This document shows, piece by piece, positions 8,719-20,400 of a DNA stretch of 64,000 nt (position 1 is its first letter; every line of letters starts with the position of its first letter). Made by a program: the position numbers and the translations under genes. The notes below the pieces were generated by a model. That model had not been told where the DNA came from and searched no databases. It worked only from the letters and a program-made list of their open reading frames with translations. Origin of the DNA: Chlorella sorokiniana (Eukaryota; Chlorophyta; Trebouxiophyceae; Chlorellales; Chlorellaceae); the NCBI GenBank assembly GCA_025917655.1, contig CP084608.1, positions 2,294,001 through 2,358,000 on the forward strand, written 5' to 3'.

Positions 8719-11700
8719 ATGGGAGCACTGCACAGCCGTCACGAAAAACCGCCGCAATCTTCTCCCGATCACCTTTTGGCAAGCGCAAATGGCAGTAGCT
8801 TCGCCCCCGTGGACTTTGTGGATGTGCTGCCTTCGCACCTCGCCCAGCAGGCACGGCACTCGCCCTATGACGCGCCGACACCTGCACAATATCTCTGGGA
8901 GGAGGTCGCAGCGACGCCGGTGGCTTGTCCGCTGTCGGTCGCCGCCGCCCCTGTGGCCGCCTGCAGCGGTTCAAACTTCTGCCTGCACCCTCCCTTTGCC
9001 GAAACCCACCATGCGCAGATTCTGGCCTGCCTGGATGGCCACCACGACTTGGCAGCCGCCAGCTCGGTCTCTCGCAAGTGGCGGGCGGTGGTAAGCGAGG
9101 AGGCGGTGTGGCGGGCGGTTACGCGCGCCGCTTCCCGGCTGGGGCGCTGAGGCCACGCTGCGTGGCGCTGCCGACTGGCAGGCCCGGGAGTACCTCAGGT
9201 GCGGCAGCCACGCGCGACTGCGGCTGCTGCCAGTCAGCCTTGTGTGCCATACCCCAGCTCTGTGGCGGCAGGCAGCACCGCCGACGCGTCAGGGCCGCCC
9301 AGGAACGCTTGCTGCTGTGCGCCTGCTAACAGCCTCCCGCCTCCTCCCACATCCGGCACGTCTCCCCCACAAAACCAACCCGCCGAGCAGCTGGTGCGAG
9401 CGCTACCGCTGGAGGCTTGGCCTGGAGCGGCGCTGGCGCGCGGGCGCCGCCGCCTGGCCCACACGCTGGACAACCACGCGGCCTGGGTGAACGCGGTGCG
9501 CCTGGTGCCGCGCGGCGGCGGCGTGGCCTCGGGCGGCAGCGAGGGGACCATCAACCTCTGGTGGGCGGCTGGCAGCGGGGGTGGGGGGGGGGGGGGGGCG
9601 CGCGGGGGGGGGGGGAGAAGGTTCGCCGGTGCTGGGGCCAGGCAGGGTAGGCCTGGGGCCGGTCAGCCGCAGCACACACCCTAGCGCTGCTTGGAAGCGG
9701 AAGTCGCCCTGCACCGCCCTGCCCGCCGCGCTCTGCAAGCGGGGAACCAGCCCTGCCTGGCGCGGCTGCTCAATGGTGCTGAACTGTGCCTGTGCCCTTC
9801 CCCCTAACACACACACGCGCGCCAGGTCTCTGGAGGGCGAGCCGCTGCTGCAGGACACCACCCACGGCCAGGCGGTGTGGGCCCTGGACGCCTCTGCCGC
9901 CAGCCTCGCCTCGGGTGGGTGGGTCGGCGGGTGCTGGCCCCTGCAACGCAGTTCCTTGCCCGCTGCAAGCCTCCCTTCTCCGGTTCAGTCCTTCCTTTAG
10001 GTTCTGCCTCTGACGGTGGCGTCCTTCCCACCAAGCAGAGCCTGCTGTTGCTCTGCGCTCCCCCTGACGCATCCCCCCCCCCGCCTCCTCCCCCTTTCCC
10101 CCGGTCCAATTAATGCCCCTCCCGCCCCTCCTGCGTTTCCTCCGTCCGCCAGGTGCCATGGACGGCTGGGTGCAGCTGCTGGACCTCGCCAGCGGCGGCG
10201 TGGCGGCGCGGCTGCCCGCGGGCTGGCGCGGCGGCGGCGGGCGGCCGCCGGACGACGCCGACTGGCAGCAGTTTGACGTGGTCACCTCGGTGCAGGTCCG
10301 CCCCTGCCTGCCTGCCTTGGCTCTGGCTCATCCCTATACAACCAAGATACGTAGCAGCAGCAACCAGCACTTGCGTGTGGGTATAGCAGCTGTCGTTTTT
10401 CAGAGAGCCTGGGGCCGGGCGGTGGGGAGGCCAGGGAGCGTCCTTTGGAACGGAACCACGCCTGTTGCCCTGCCAGTTCTTGCCCAGCAGCAGCACCGCA
10501 ACCCCCGCTGGCCCGCCTGCAGCTGCTGCCGTGCGGCAGCCAGGTGCTGGCGGGCTGCATGGACGGTACCATACAGCTGCTAGACCTGCGCCCCTCAGCC
10601 CACGGCGCAGCAGCTCGGCTGGCGCGGCGGCAGCGCCAGCGGCGCCTCAGCGTCCGGCTCGCCCGGCCTGTTCTGGCGGCCGCGGGGGCGGCGCGGCGGG
10701 CGGCTCCCGCCTCTGCGCCGCGCGCTGCCACGGCCACCTGCTGGTGGCGGGGGCGACGCGCCCGCTGTCACGCTGCACGACCTGCGCATGGGCGGCGCGC
10801 GCTTTGCAGAGCTGGCGTTGCCAGCTGGCAGCCACGCTATGCCCGCTGTGTTCGCGCTCGACCTGCTCTACCCCCGCCTCGCCACCGGCGGCGATCGCGG
10901 CCAGGTCACGGTGAGGCTCGAGCAGCTCGGCCTGGCTGTCGAACTTTTGTTGTTTGAGGGCTTGGTCTGCTGCTCGGAAGCTGCCCTGCCTCTGCTCCTC
11001 CCTCTGCTGGCATCGCACCCACATGCTGCGCTCCCCGCTGCGGCCCTCGTCTCTGCTTTTGCTGCTGTGCCCACTCTGCTCCCCCGCCCTCCCCCGCTGT
11101 GGCGGTACCGCAGGTGTGGGACCTGTCCCGCCTTGATGTACCGCCCGGCGTGCTGCCGCCTCTGCCCTGCAACGCGGCGCAGGCCGGCCAGCATGCTGCG
11201 TACAAGCTGCAGCCTGATTGCCCTGGCGGCGGCTCGCCTGCGCCTGCTTGGGCCGGCAGCCCGCCGCCGCAGCAGCAGGCGCAGGGTGCTGGTGGCGGCG
11301 CCGCCGTTGCTGCGGCATCCTGGCCCTCGCCCAGCGACCCCCTCGGCGGCAGCGCCATGCGGCCGGCCGTGGCGGCAGCAGCGGCACCAATGGGAGCGCG
11401 GCGAGCGGCAGCAGCGCCGCCGCAGCCAGCCTGGATGCTCTGGCAGCCACGAACGACTGCCACCTGCGGCGCGGTGTGCAGATGGGGTGCGCAGGCAGCT
11501 CAGCCGCTGCCGCGCTGCGCGCTCCTGGCACTCCTTTACTGCAAGTTTGGCTGCTGCAGGGCAGAGCCCCGCTGCCCTCCCTCTGGACCCTGCCCATCGG
11601 CCTCCCCTGCGGCCACTGTCTTGCACCCTCTTCTCCCTGAGCAGCCCCCGATTTCCGATGCTGCCCTACCCTCCTTTTCTTGTTGTATTGCTTGCTGCAG

Positions 11701-12249
11701 GTGCGTGTACAGCCTGAAGCTGCTGGAGGACTGGCGCCTGCTCACCGCAGACCACTCGGGCCGCGTGCGGCTGTGGGGCTGCCCCTCACCCTCCAACGGC
11801 GGCGTGAACCGCAGCTGCGGCCTGCAAGACGTGGCCATGGACCGCGGCGTGCAGGACGGAGGAGGCGGCGGCGGCGGCGACGGTGCGGGCAAGGCAGCCC
11901 CTGGACCCTGCCTCAGCCTGGGCCCTGCCTTTGCTCCCAGCGTGGACGACCCAGCCTCCGCGCTGATTGACCTGGAGGTAGGATGCTGGCTGCAGCTGTG
12001 CCCAATGCTGGCTGCCGCAGTGCCCAATGCATGACCCCAGCAGGTTGTGAGGGTGCAGGCGGGCATGCGGGTGCAGCAGCAGGTCCGCTTCAACATGGCA
12101 TGGAGCGGGCTTCAGCTGAGAGCCCTCTGCCGCGCCTGCAGGGCGGCCCCATGCGGCCGGTGGGCATGCACGCGCTGGACGCTTGCCTGACGCACCTGGC
12201 GGTGGCGGGGCGGGACAGCGTGGTACGCCTGTACAGCTACGAGGATTGA
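8719..12249 (+). CDS. F-box and WD40-repeat protein
   Basis: Probably a substrate-binding subunit of an SCF ubiquitin ligase. The ATG at 8719 begins an N-terminal region with an F-box-like helix set (HHAQILACLDGHHDLAAA, SVSRKWRAVVSEEAVWRAV, about residues 95-135). Later exons carry WD40 blades: HTLDNHAAWVNAVRLVP to EGTINLW; GQAVWALDASAASLASG; AMDGWVQLLDLASGGV; VLAGCMDGTIQLLDLR; FALDLLYPRLATGGDRGQV; VWDLSRLDVPPGVLP; SLKLLEDWRLLTADHSGRV to RLWG; and a last blade THLAVAGRDSVVRLYSYED before the stop at 12249. Frame changes inside exon 1 (WRAVTRA to WGAEATLRG) and near 9440 look like single-base errors. Between blades there are Gly- and Ala-rich inserts. The ubiquitin role is inferred from domain order. 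Confidence 0.82.
9577..9614 (+). repeat. Long G-run in an intron of the F-box/WD40 gene
   Basis: About 38 bases that are almost all G, broken only by single T or C bases, start just after the GT donor that follows EGTINLW. Four or more G-tracts of three or longer are present, so a G-quadruplex could form on the coding strand. The true length of such runs is hard to sequence. Confidence 0.8.
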
Positions 12250-12648
12250 CGGCCCAGGATTGCGTGACGAGGCTCTGCACGCAGGCAGCACCCGCCGCAA
12301 GGATTCTGATTGTTACCTCGTCCATGATTCATGTTGGCTGAGTATGAACTGTTGCATGAGCATAAGCTAATGGTCATGGAGGCTGTAGGCCATACCCAAC
12401 GCCGCAGTGGGCAGATATGCGCTGGAGCGGCGTCATGGGTCGGGTTGGCCCCTCAAACTTTGGCAGCTGCTGCTTCGTTGCAGCCGTTGGGAACTGCTGC
12501 CGATGAAATCATTGAAAGGCTTGCAGCGTTACTCCTCTCTCCTCTGCTGCCAAATGCCATGCCGGATCCTTTCCAGCCTGCGACTATATCAGGCCGTTCT
12601 TGGCCTCCTTCGCATCGCTATTCGCGCTTAGTCGACATAAAAACGCTC
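12250..12648. other. Spacer between tandem genes
   Basis: This 399-base stretch separates the WD40 gene stop from the next start on the same strand. It holds the 3' UTR of the first gene and the promoter of the second. No ORF here has algal-type codon use or a recognisable domain. Confidence 0.5.
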
Positions 12649-13829
12649 ATGATGCATCAAGCCGCCGACAACACCTACCCGGGCCTGGAGCGCGAGCTGC
12701 AGGAGCAGCGGGAGCCCAACAGCGGCCGCCTGGCTCAGCCCATGCGAACTCCGGCCAACAGTCCGCTTGCAGGCCGCCAGAAGAAGCCTGGTGAGCGACT
12801 GGACGGCGGCCATGGGATGCCTTTGACCTGCGGCGTGCTGCGGCTGTTGACACAATCCCAGGTCATGCATGTACGCACCAGGCTTAACCAGGAGTTGGTG
12901 TCTTCTTGCAGGAGTTGGCCGACACAGTGGGGCTCTGCCATGCAGCCTGCCTCTTTAGGGCTGTTTGGCGGCGTATCCACCCCTAGCAAGGTTGTGGGTG
13001 CTGCCACCATCCCCGCGCCATCCGGCTCCGCATGGACCGATGCCAGCGCTGGGCCCTCATCAGCTGCGCTGTTCTCCCGCGTCCAGCCGACAGCTTCAAC
13101 CCAACCGTGGATGGCCCTGCTGCCAAGCGCCCCCGTCTGACCCAGCCCAGCACCCACTTCGGCTTTGGCCTGCAAGCGAGCGGCTTCTCAGCCGTCGCAA
13201 GCGGCCTCCGCTCAGCTGCCAGCTGTGGCAGCGACAGCGACGGCGAGGGAGAGGAGGCGGTCTCAGAGAAGCGCCCTACCCCCAAGAAGCAGGACACGCC
13301 CTTCGGCCTGGCGGCAGCAGCCGCCGCGGAAGTTTGCGATGCCGCCACCGCCGCCCCGCGCCGCCGCGCAGCACCCAGCACCCACCTGGGCCTCCAGGGG
13401 CCTGGGCTTCTCGGAGATCCACGCATTCAACCCTGCCGCGGCTGCGGTTACCGCTCACCAGCTGGAACAGGTTGGTTATCCTGCCCCGTGCAAAGGCACC
13501 CCTGAATTGTTAACCGCCGCAGCACTAGCCCAACTGTCCAGCTGGCCCACCACTTGCATACCCTGCCTCTACCACTTGCTACACTCTCCATGTTCAACCT
13601 GGTGAGCGTCGCCATGATCCCCCTGCCTGATTGGTTTACTCTGTAGGAGGCCAGCCGTGAGGAAGATGGCATGGATGAGGACTGCTTCGGCACCCAGGTG
13701 CCGGCGGCGGCTGGCCGCAACGACGACGCCTGGAGCGACATGGAGGAGGAGGAGGAGGAGGCCGAGGTAGCCCTGCAGGCGCACTGGCAGCCCTTCCCCT
13801 ACCCAGGGAATCTGGATGTGGAGGAGTGA
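12649..13829 (+). CDS. Unknown protein with acidic C terminus
   Basis: I do not recognise this family. The start is two adjacent ATG codons at 12649 and 12652. Recognisable coding blocks are HQAADNTYPGLERELQEQ, QPASLGLFGGVSTPSKVV, DSFNPTVDGPAAKRPRLTQ (nuclear-signal-like), HFGFGLQASGFSAVASGLR, GLGFSEIHAFNPAAAAV and a last exon from 13648 (after CTGTAG) that ends NLDVEE. That exon is acidic, with a run of six Glu after WSDM. Frame changes near 13093 and 13395 again look like one-base slips. The basic KRPR patch, low complexity and acidic end suggest a disordered nuclear protein; this is inference only. Confidence 0.6.
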
Positions 13830-14074
13830 AGCCAACACGCAGGCCAACGGCGCCGGAGCGACGCCAGGAAGCCGGCTGGGGAGGGGAAGGGTGGAACCAT
13901 ATGCATTCATCTCAACCTGCATCCCAACTTGCACAGCTGCTTGACCATCATATGCCACTGCTGTCATTTACAACGAGAATTTTGAGTAGCATACATAGAG
14001 CGTGCATGGATGTCAACGCACGCCAAACACAAACCCAGCAAAGCGATGCATGCGCAATCAGTCATCCTGCACCC

Positions 14075-15730
14075 TCAAACGCACAGCGGCTGCAGCTTGG
14101 CCGGCACCGACACGCCGCGCTCCGCCAGCCAGCGCAAGTCCAGGCGCCAGGGCTGCGCAGAGCGCGCCTGTCGGAGCGCCATCTGGTGGCCCAGGTACAG
14201 CACTGTGTCAGCATTCGACCAGCTGTTGAGCCGCTGCAGCAGCCCAGCGGCAGCCACCGCGGCGTCCTGTTCCAGCTCCAGCAGCCCGCCGACCTGCTGC
14301 ACCTCGGGGGCCTCTGCTCGCAAGCCCACCAGGCGCAGCACGCGGGCGCCGTCGTCCCCACTCCCACCGCTCGTGCGCCGCCGCCAGCGGCCCGCCGGTG
14401 ACCGCGCAGCTGCCGCCCGTCTCGGCCATCGCGGCGGCCTTGGCCGCCACCCAGGCCCTGCTCCTGCTGGTGGCGCTGGGCAAGCGGAGGCCCAAGCTGA
14501 CGTGGGGCGCCAGAGAGGCGGGGAAAGCGTACACCTCAACGGGCGGCACCTCGGGCGCACCGACACCTGCACCCGGGCAGCGCCGCCGGCAGCCGGCCAC
14601 ATGTGAGCAGCGCTGCAGCACTCGGCGCGATCAACCGATGGACAGCACAAGGGCTCTGGTAGTGAGTCTGCTGCAGGCCAGGAAAATGGGGTGGCGGGGG
14701 CACGCTGGCGCCTCCACCCCGATGTCTCACCGAGAAGCCCCACAGCCGCTGCTCTTGCTGCAACCCCAAGCTCTCCACCGAGCCAAAGCACAAGTCCTGC
14801 ATGGCGGCCACGGCCGGGCCACAGAAGGGAAAAGAGGTTGCGGCAACGCTGGGCCTGCCGGACGGTGTTCGAGCGTGCTGTCATCACCACTGCGCTTCCC
14901 CCACGCAAGAGCTGCAGCCGGTCATCAACATTCCAGAAGTTGCCCAGCCCTTCAGTCAGCTGTCTGCGCGATAGCACAGCTCCGTAAGCCAACTCGCTGC
15001 ACCGGCACTTGCCTGTGGAAAGTGCTGCGTCTCATCCCGCGCAATGTAGCCGAGCTTTTTGTCGTCCAGCGTGCGCACGGACACGGCGTGTGGGTCGTGA
15101 GGGTTGTCCGGTTCGCGCACAAATGCCACCGCCTGGCCTGCTTGGGGCCAGGGGGTGCGGGGGGTCGGAAGCACGGCAGCGTGGGGCGGGCAGCACAGGA
15201 ACGGAGGGCGTCTGGGAAGGGCCAAGGCCACGGCAGCGCCGTGAGGAGGCAAACGTGCCTGTAGTAACTGTCCAAAATGTTCATCTCACCCTGGTTCAGC
15301 TGCGCAATCAGGCCCTGACGGCCGTCGAAGGACACGCCCACAGCCTGGAACCAGTGCAGCGGCGCCGCCTGCAGCTGCGCCTGCCGGCTCTCCAGCACCG
15401 AGGGCTCCACGGGCGCCTCTGCCGGGGGCCTGCCCTGCTGCTGCTGCTGCTGCTGCTGCATTGCAGCGGGGCTGTTGGCAGGCTGCTGGCCGCTGGGTGG
15501 GGTGTGATCAGGTGCCGGGCTCGGTTTGCGCCGCAGCGCGGCGTAGCGGTCTGCCCCCCCACGCGCCCACCCGCCGCTGCTGCCGACACGCCCCGGCGCT
15601 GCTCCTGCCGGGTCGTGAGAGATTCCCGATGTTCCGGTGGTTGACAACGACAATGTAGAATGGCTGCCGAGGTATGTCGAGAGAAAAGCAGCTGCGCTCT
15701 TCCGATGGAAGGGGCAAAAACGAGCCGCAT
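14075..15730 (-). CDS. HIRAN-domain protein with degenerate HNH-like C-terminal region
   Basis: HIRAN domains bind DNA 3' ends in HLTF and also occur alone. The putative start is the ATG at 15730 (MRLVFAPSIGRAQLLF, organelle-like), although linking it to the rest needs an intron or frame change near 15600. A Gln run (~15440-15460) precedes the domain. The HIRAN domain is split over two exons: GVSFDGRQGLIAQLNQGE (~15350-15265) and AFVREPDNPHDPHAVSVR to KLGYIARDETQHFP (~15137-15014). The next donor is GC-type (CAG/GCAAGTGCC). The C-terminal part has EVYAFPASLAPHVSLGLR, CAVTGG and HERWEWDDGARVLRLVGL (the last after removing one G from a GGGG run near 14362). This resembles bacterial proteins with a C-x2-C, HE-W-YDD and LC-x2-CH-x2-KH layout, but most metal ligands are gone here. 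Confidence 0.75.
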
Positions 15731-15935
15731 GGACACGGATCAAAACATTCAGGAGATACGAAAGAAACACAACTTGATCTACACCATAGGGCTCTCCTAG
15801 ACACCGCCAGCCAGCTTTGCCATGCTTTGTCCAGTCACAGCAGGCTCGCGAGCTTGGGTGGGCAATTGGTGATGCAAACATGCATACCTGCACTATCTGC
15901 ATGTGTGACTGAATGATATCGCCGCCATCACCGTC

Positions 15936-17241
15936 ATGTCTGCCTCCCCACTTCTCTCGTTTCTCCTGCGGTCCTTGAAACATCCCAATGCGGACAGCTT
16001 CGATGCCGAAGATCCTAGCCAATTCCAAGCAGTCGTGGTATGGCTTGAGAATACCCGCATCCGGCTATACCCCATTGAAGGCCGACAGCAGCTGCAAAAC
16101 AGGGACCCAGTCCAGTGGCAAGCCGCCTTGCAAAAGTATCTGGCCGACATAGAAAGCCCGATCAAGTATGACGGCGCTAACCACCGGGCGGTGCTGCAGT
16201 GGCTGCTCATGCACGCTGGTGCGCAGCGGCAGGCATGCGCATCTGTGCCGCCATACTGGCTTTGGTTTGAGCTTGTCGTGGGCCTTGGCTGTCAGTTGGG
16301 TGCCTATGTGCATCAAAAGCCATGAACACGCTGCGCAGCGTTCGCGATGCGCCTGCTGCTCCTTGCCATCGCTCGTTCGGCGGTCAACCGATGCTGTGCC
16401 CAACCTTCGCCCGACGCCGCTGCAGTGGGGCTGGAGTACACAGACGCTGCTCAGCAGCTCAACGCGGCAGCAGCAGCAGCGGAGGCGGAGGTCGGTCCGC
16501 CCGAGGAGTGGAGCGAGGCCCCGTTGCCGCCGCTGCCGGACATCACAAGCGACGCTGTGCGCGGCGCGCTGCTGCAGCTGCAGCAGCTGCTGCACGTGGG
16601 CGGCGGTGGCAGCGGCAGCGGCGGCAGCACAGCGGGCCCGGCTGAAGCGACGGCTGAGGGCCTGCAGCGGGCACACGCCATGCTGGAAGCCTGCGTGCTG
16701 CCTGCCCTCGCCGAAGCAAGCAGGCAGCAGCAGCAGCAGCAGCAAGCGGGCGGCGGCGGCGAGGCAGCTCCTGCAGCGGCAGCCACGCAGCGCTCCGCTG
16801 CGGCCGCCATGCTGGCGCGCTACCCGCTGGGCTTCTCAACCGGCGACGGTGGCGCTGACCTGGCGGCATCCATCCTGCGCATGCTGTACATAAAGGACCT
16901 GCGTGAGCTGCAGGCAAGCCTGGTGTTCCTCACATCCTGCAGTTGGCTTCCCGTGCTCTCGGGTTTGCTCATGCTGCTGTGCCTGCGCTGCTGACGCCGG
17001 CCGCGGACTGCAGTGTTGAGCGCCCAACCGCCCTGCAGCCTGCACGACCGTCCTCTGCTGGGGTGCTGCATTGCTGGTGAGGGCAGGCGGCACAGAGGCA
17101 GGTGACTGGCAAGCACCCAGCGCCCCCTTCGTGCTCCTCCCGGTCCCCCTTGCAGACGCAGGTGGACACAGCCATAGTTCAGGTGCAGGAGTTCACCGCT
17201 AACCCCGCACAGACGCCAGCCTGGGCAAGGTGGGGCGATGA
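15936..17241 (+). CDS. RTRAF (hCLE/CGI-99/C14orf166) homologue, RLL family
   Basis: In animals this protein belongs to the tRNA-splicing ligase complex and to cap-binding RNA transport complexes. The whole length matches the human protein. Exon 1 (15936-16218) has SPLLSFLLRSLKHPNADSF, AVVVWLENTRIRLYPIE and LQKYLADIESPIKYDG. Exon 2 (~16426-16913) starts LEYTDAAQQL and ends YPLGFSTGDGGADLA, ILRMLYIKDLRELQ. Exon 3 (17156-17241) is TQVDTAIVQVQEFTANP then RTDASLGKVGR-stop, almost the human C terminus. Two points: intron 2 uses a GC donor (CAG/GCAAGC), which alone joins RELQ to TQVD as in animals; and one C is missing in the CCCC of exon 3, without which the frame skips the conserved stop. A Gly/Ser- and Gln-rich insert lengthens the middle. 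Divergent to the HIRAN gene. Confidence 0.9.
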
Positions 17242-17462
17242 GCCCCCGATCGCACAGCAAGCTGCGGCGCAAGAAGGCGGTCCGCGCGAGCCGTGCCAGA
17301 GCGCGGCCGCCCCGCCTGCCGCCGATGCCTTTGTAGTCCTTGCTGTAACTGCCTGTGTGTATTCATCACGATGTGAGAAGTTGGACTCACTCACAGATTT
17401 GCTCTTGCAGTCTTTCTCGCTTCTGTTTAAAGTTCACATTGCCGCCAACGTGGCTGCTGCTG

Positions 17463-20400
17463 CTATTCCCCGCCTGCCGCAGCTGTCGCGGCCTGCTGCA
17501 TCTCTGGTTGCTGTTGCTGCTGCTGGTCTAGCTTCAGGGGCTGCTGTTGCATGTCCGTGGCAGCCTCTCCGCCCGCCGCAGCCGCTGCCAGCTGCGCCGC
17601 CACCTGTTCCACCTGCTGCTGCTGCTCCTGCTGCTGCTGCTGGTCAGCTGCAGTGCCCAGGCCGGCAGCCGCTCCCACGACCGCAGCAGCTGCATCCACG
17701 GCGGCTGCTCGCTGTTGCTGATGCTGCGTGGCTGCTGTGTCGGCCACACCAGCAGCTCCTGCCGCAGCATCTGCCTGCCCCTGCCGCTGAGCGACTGTTG
17801 CATCGGCAACAGCAGCGGCGGCTGCCGCAGCAGCTGTCTGCTGCTGCTGCTGCTGCTTGGCGGCTTCCTGGGCAGCGTCAGCGGCGGCGGCTGCCTCCGC
17901 TTGCTGCTGCTGCTGCAGGCGCGGGTCGTCCAGCCCCTTGAGCCAGAAGTCTTCGTGCTGCTCTCTCTCATAACGCTCCACATGCGCCCGAGTCATGGCT
18001 GCAGCGAGTTAGGGGGTGGGAGTTTGAGGGGGCTTCTGTGGAGGGGGTCCTTTGCCGGAGTGGATGGGTGAGTGAGGGTGGCATGGTGTGTCAGTGTGTC
18101 TATGTGTGGTGACTGGCGGAAACGAAAGCACAGGTGCGCCTCTGCGTTTCAGGTGGTGGGGCTGCCCTCCCAGGGGAGCCACCGCAGGGCCCTGCGCCTG
18201 TCGCTGCGCTGTCCACCCCCACTGCCTTCCTCTGCCAGCGTGCTGCCTCATGCCGGGCCTTGCGGCCGCCCTCGCCGCCGCCACCCACCTGGATAGTGCA
18301 GGAAGGTGGTGACTGTGTCCCAAACGGTGGCCCCGTCAAAGTTGTGCTCGATGGACCACTCGTCCACAAAGTCGAAAAACTCCCAGCCCCTGGGGATTGC
18401 AACGGAATCAGGCCAGCCGGAGATGAGGGGATGCAGAGCATCAAACGGTAGTCCAAGCCAAGGTCTCTGGGTGTGGGCTGCATCGCTATGGCAAGCCAGC
18501 GCGGCACAATGGTGTCCCAGGCTTCCAGTGCTGGCGGCCCCACCTGCGCCTCAGCTGATCTTCTGGCGCCCCGCTGCCCCCCTCCCTCGCCATACTCCCT
18601 CAACCACCCCACCCACCCCATCACCACCACCCCCGCCACCCGCTCACCGCTGCCGCTTCATGGCCGAGCCGCGAACCATCTTGAGCGCAAACTCCTCCCG
18701 GCTCTTGACGGCGTAATGGTGCAGAGCCAGCCGCGAGTGCACTGCAAGGGAGCAGACACCGGCGCCGCTTGTGTGCAGGAGGAACGAAACTGGGAGGTGG
18801 GGGCGGCGGGCACTAGGGGGAATGGAGCTGGGGCATAGCAGGCCCACGCCTGAGACGGAGCAGCGACAGGAGGGGGCAGAGCGCCAGACAGGCTGCCACG
18901 CCTCGCAATGCGCACGGCCCTCAGGGTGCGCTTCAGCCCAGGCAGCCCAGACAGCAATGGCAGCAAGGCACGCCAGAGCAGCGTGCGTGCCATGCGCCGC
19001 ACCTGGCTCCTCGCTGCGGGCGCCCAGGATGGGCGTGCGGTCGGTCTGCAGCACCGGCTGGCTGCAGTTGTGCGCAAAGTTGTGGGGGCCCTCCACGCCG
19101 GCCGTGCACCTGCGCAAAGCAGCAGGCCGCAAAACGGAGAGCCGATGAGTGGGAAACGTCGAGGGCTGGGCAGCCCATGATGGGCACTCCTGTGGCAGAA
19201 CGTCAGCAACACATGCGTGCCAAGCTAACAAGTGAGCCCTTTGCTGGCGGCGGCGCCTCACGCTGTGCGCACGATGGTCTTGACCAGGGCGTGCTGGGCG
19301 TGGCGCAGCGGCAGGCAGCGGTGGTAGCTGCGCAGCACGCCACCTGGCGGCCGCGACTCGTGGCCCGAGCTGCCAAAGATGAGCCAGTGCACCGCCACGC
19401 CGGACACGGCGGCGGGCGGCGCCTGGGGGCCCTCAAACGTGGCCAGGAAGGCGGGCAGGCTCTGGATGGGGGCCAGGGGTCCCTGAAGCGGGGACAGCAG
19501 CAGCCCAGCAAGCAGCCGACTCCTTGGAAGCTATGCCGGCGTCGCACGTGCCCCGCGGAAGGGGCAGCTTCCAGCAATCTTCCCGCCGCCGGCTCAAAAC
19601 ACCCGCCCACCGCTCGCGATGCAGAGCATGCTGGCCCCAGGCCGAACCGGCTTGCACTACGCCCAAGTGAAACTCTCCTCAGCCAACCGACGGCAGCCTC
19701 TGCTGCAGCAAGGTCCCCAACTTGCGCCAACATGCCAGATTCAACAACCAAAACGCCATTCGCCTGCGCATGCCACCACAGCAAACAAAGAAAACGTGCA
19801 GGGGTTCACCTGAACATGAGGAATTCGTCGACGTCGATGAAGGCCATCCAGGTGTGCAGGTGGCCGCGCTGCAGGCACCTGCGCACAGCCAGGGGTTTGC
19901 GGGGTCGGGCGGGGCCGGGCGAGGTTTGGCAGGGTAGCAGTTTGATGGGGAGGGGTAGCCAAGGGTAGGGACTGGCACAGCCTGGTGGGGCGGCGGCGCA
20001 GCTGGGCCCCCGCCAGCCCGCCGTGCGACAGACACAAGCACAGCGGGCGGGCGAAGTGCGACGGGCAGCGTGTGGCGGCACCGGGGCCGCCGCCGACTCA
20101 CTGCTCGTACGCATAGAGCTGGGGCTTGCCAGAGGCATGTTGGAAGTTGTCAAAGTGCTGGTACTCCAGCAGGCCGGCAGCGATGTAGCCCTGGGCCGGG
20201 AGAGAAGCAAGGATGGACACATTGTGTCGAGATGGGTACAAGTGCAGGTCTCAGTGGCAGCAAGCATAAAAAACCCCATCAGCATGTGGCACGCGCGTCC
20301 CTCAGTGGGTTTGAACAACAACACGAGAGAAGAGAGGGACAAAAACAAGCGGCACTCAAGGGCATGGCAGGTGCAGATGGATCAAGGGTGAGAACACAAA

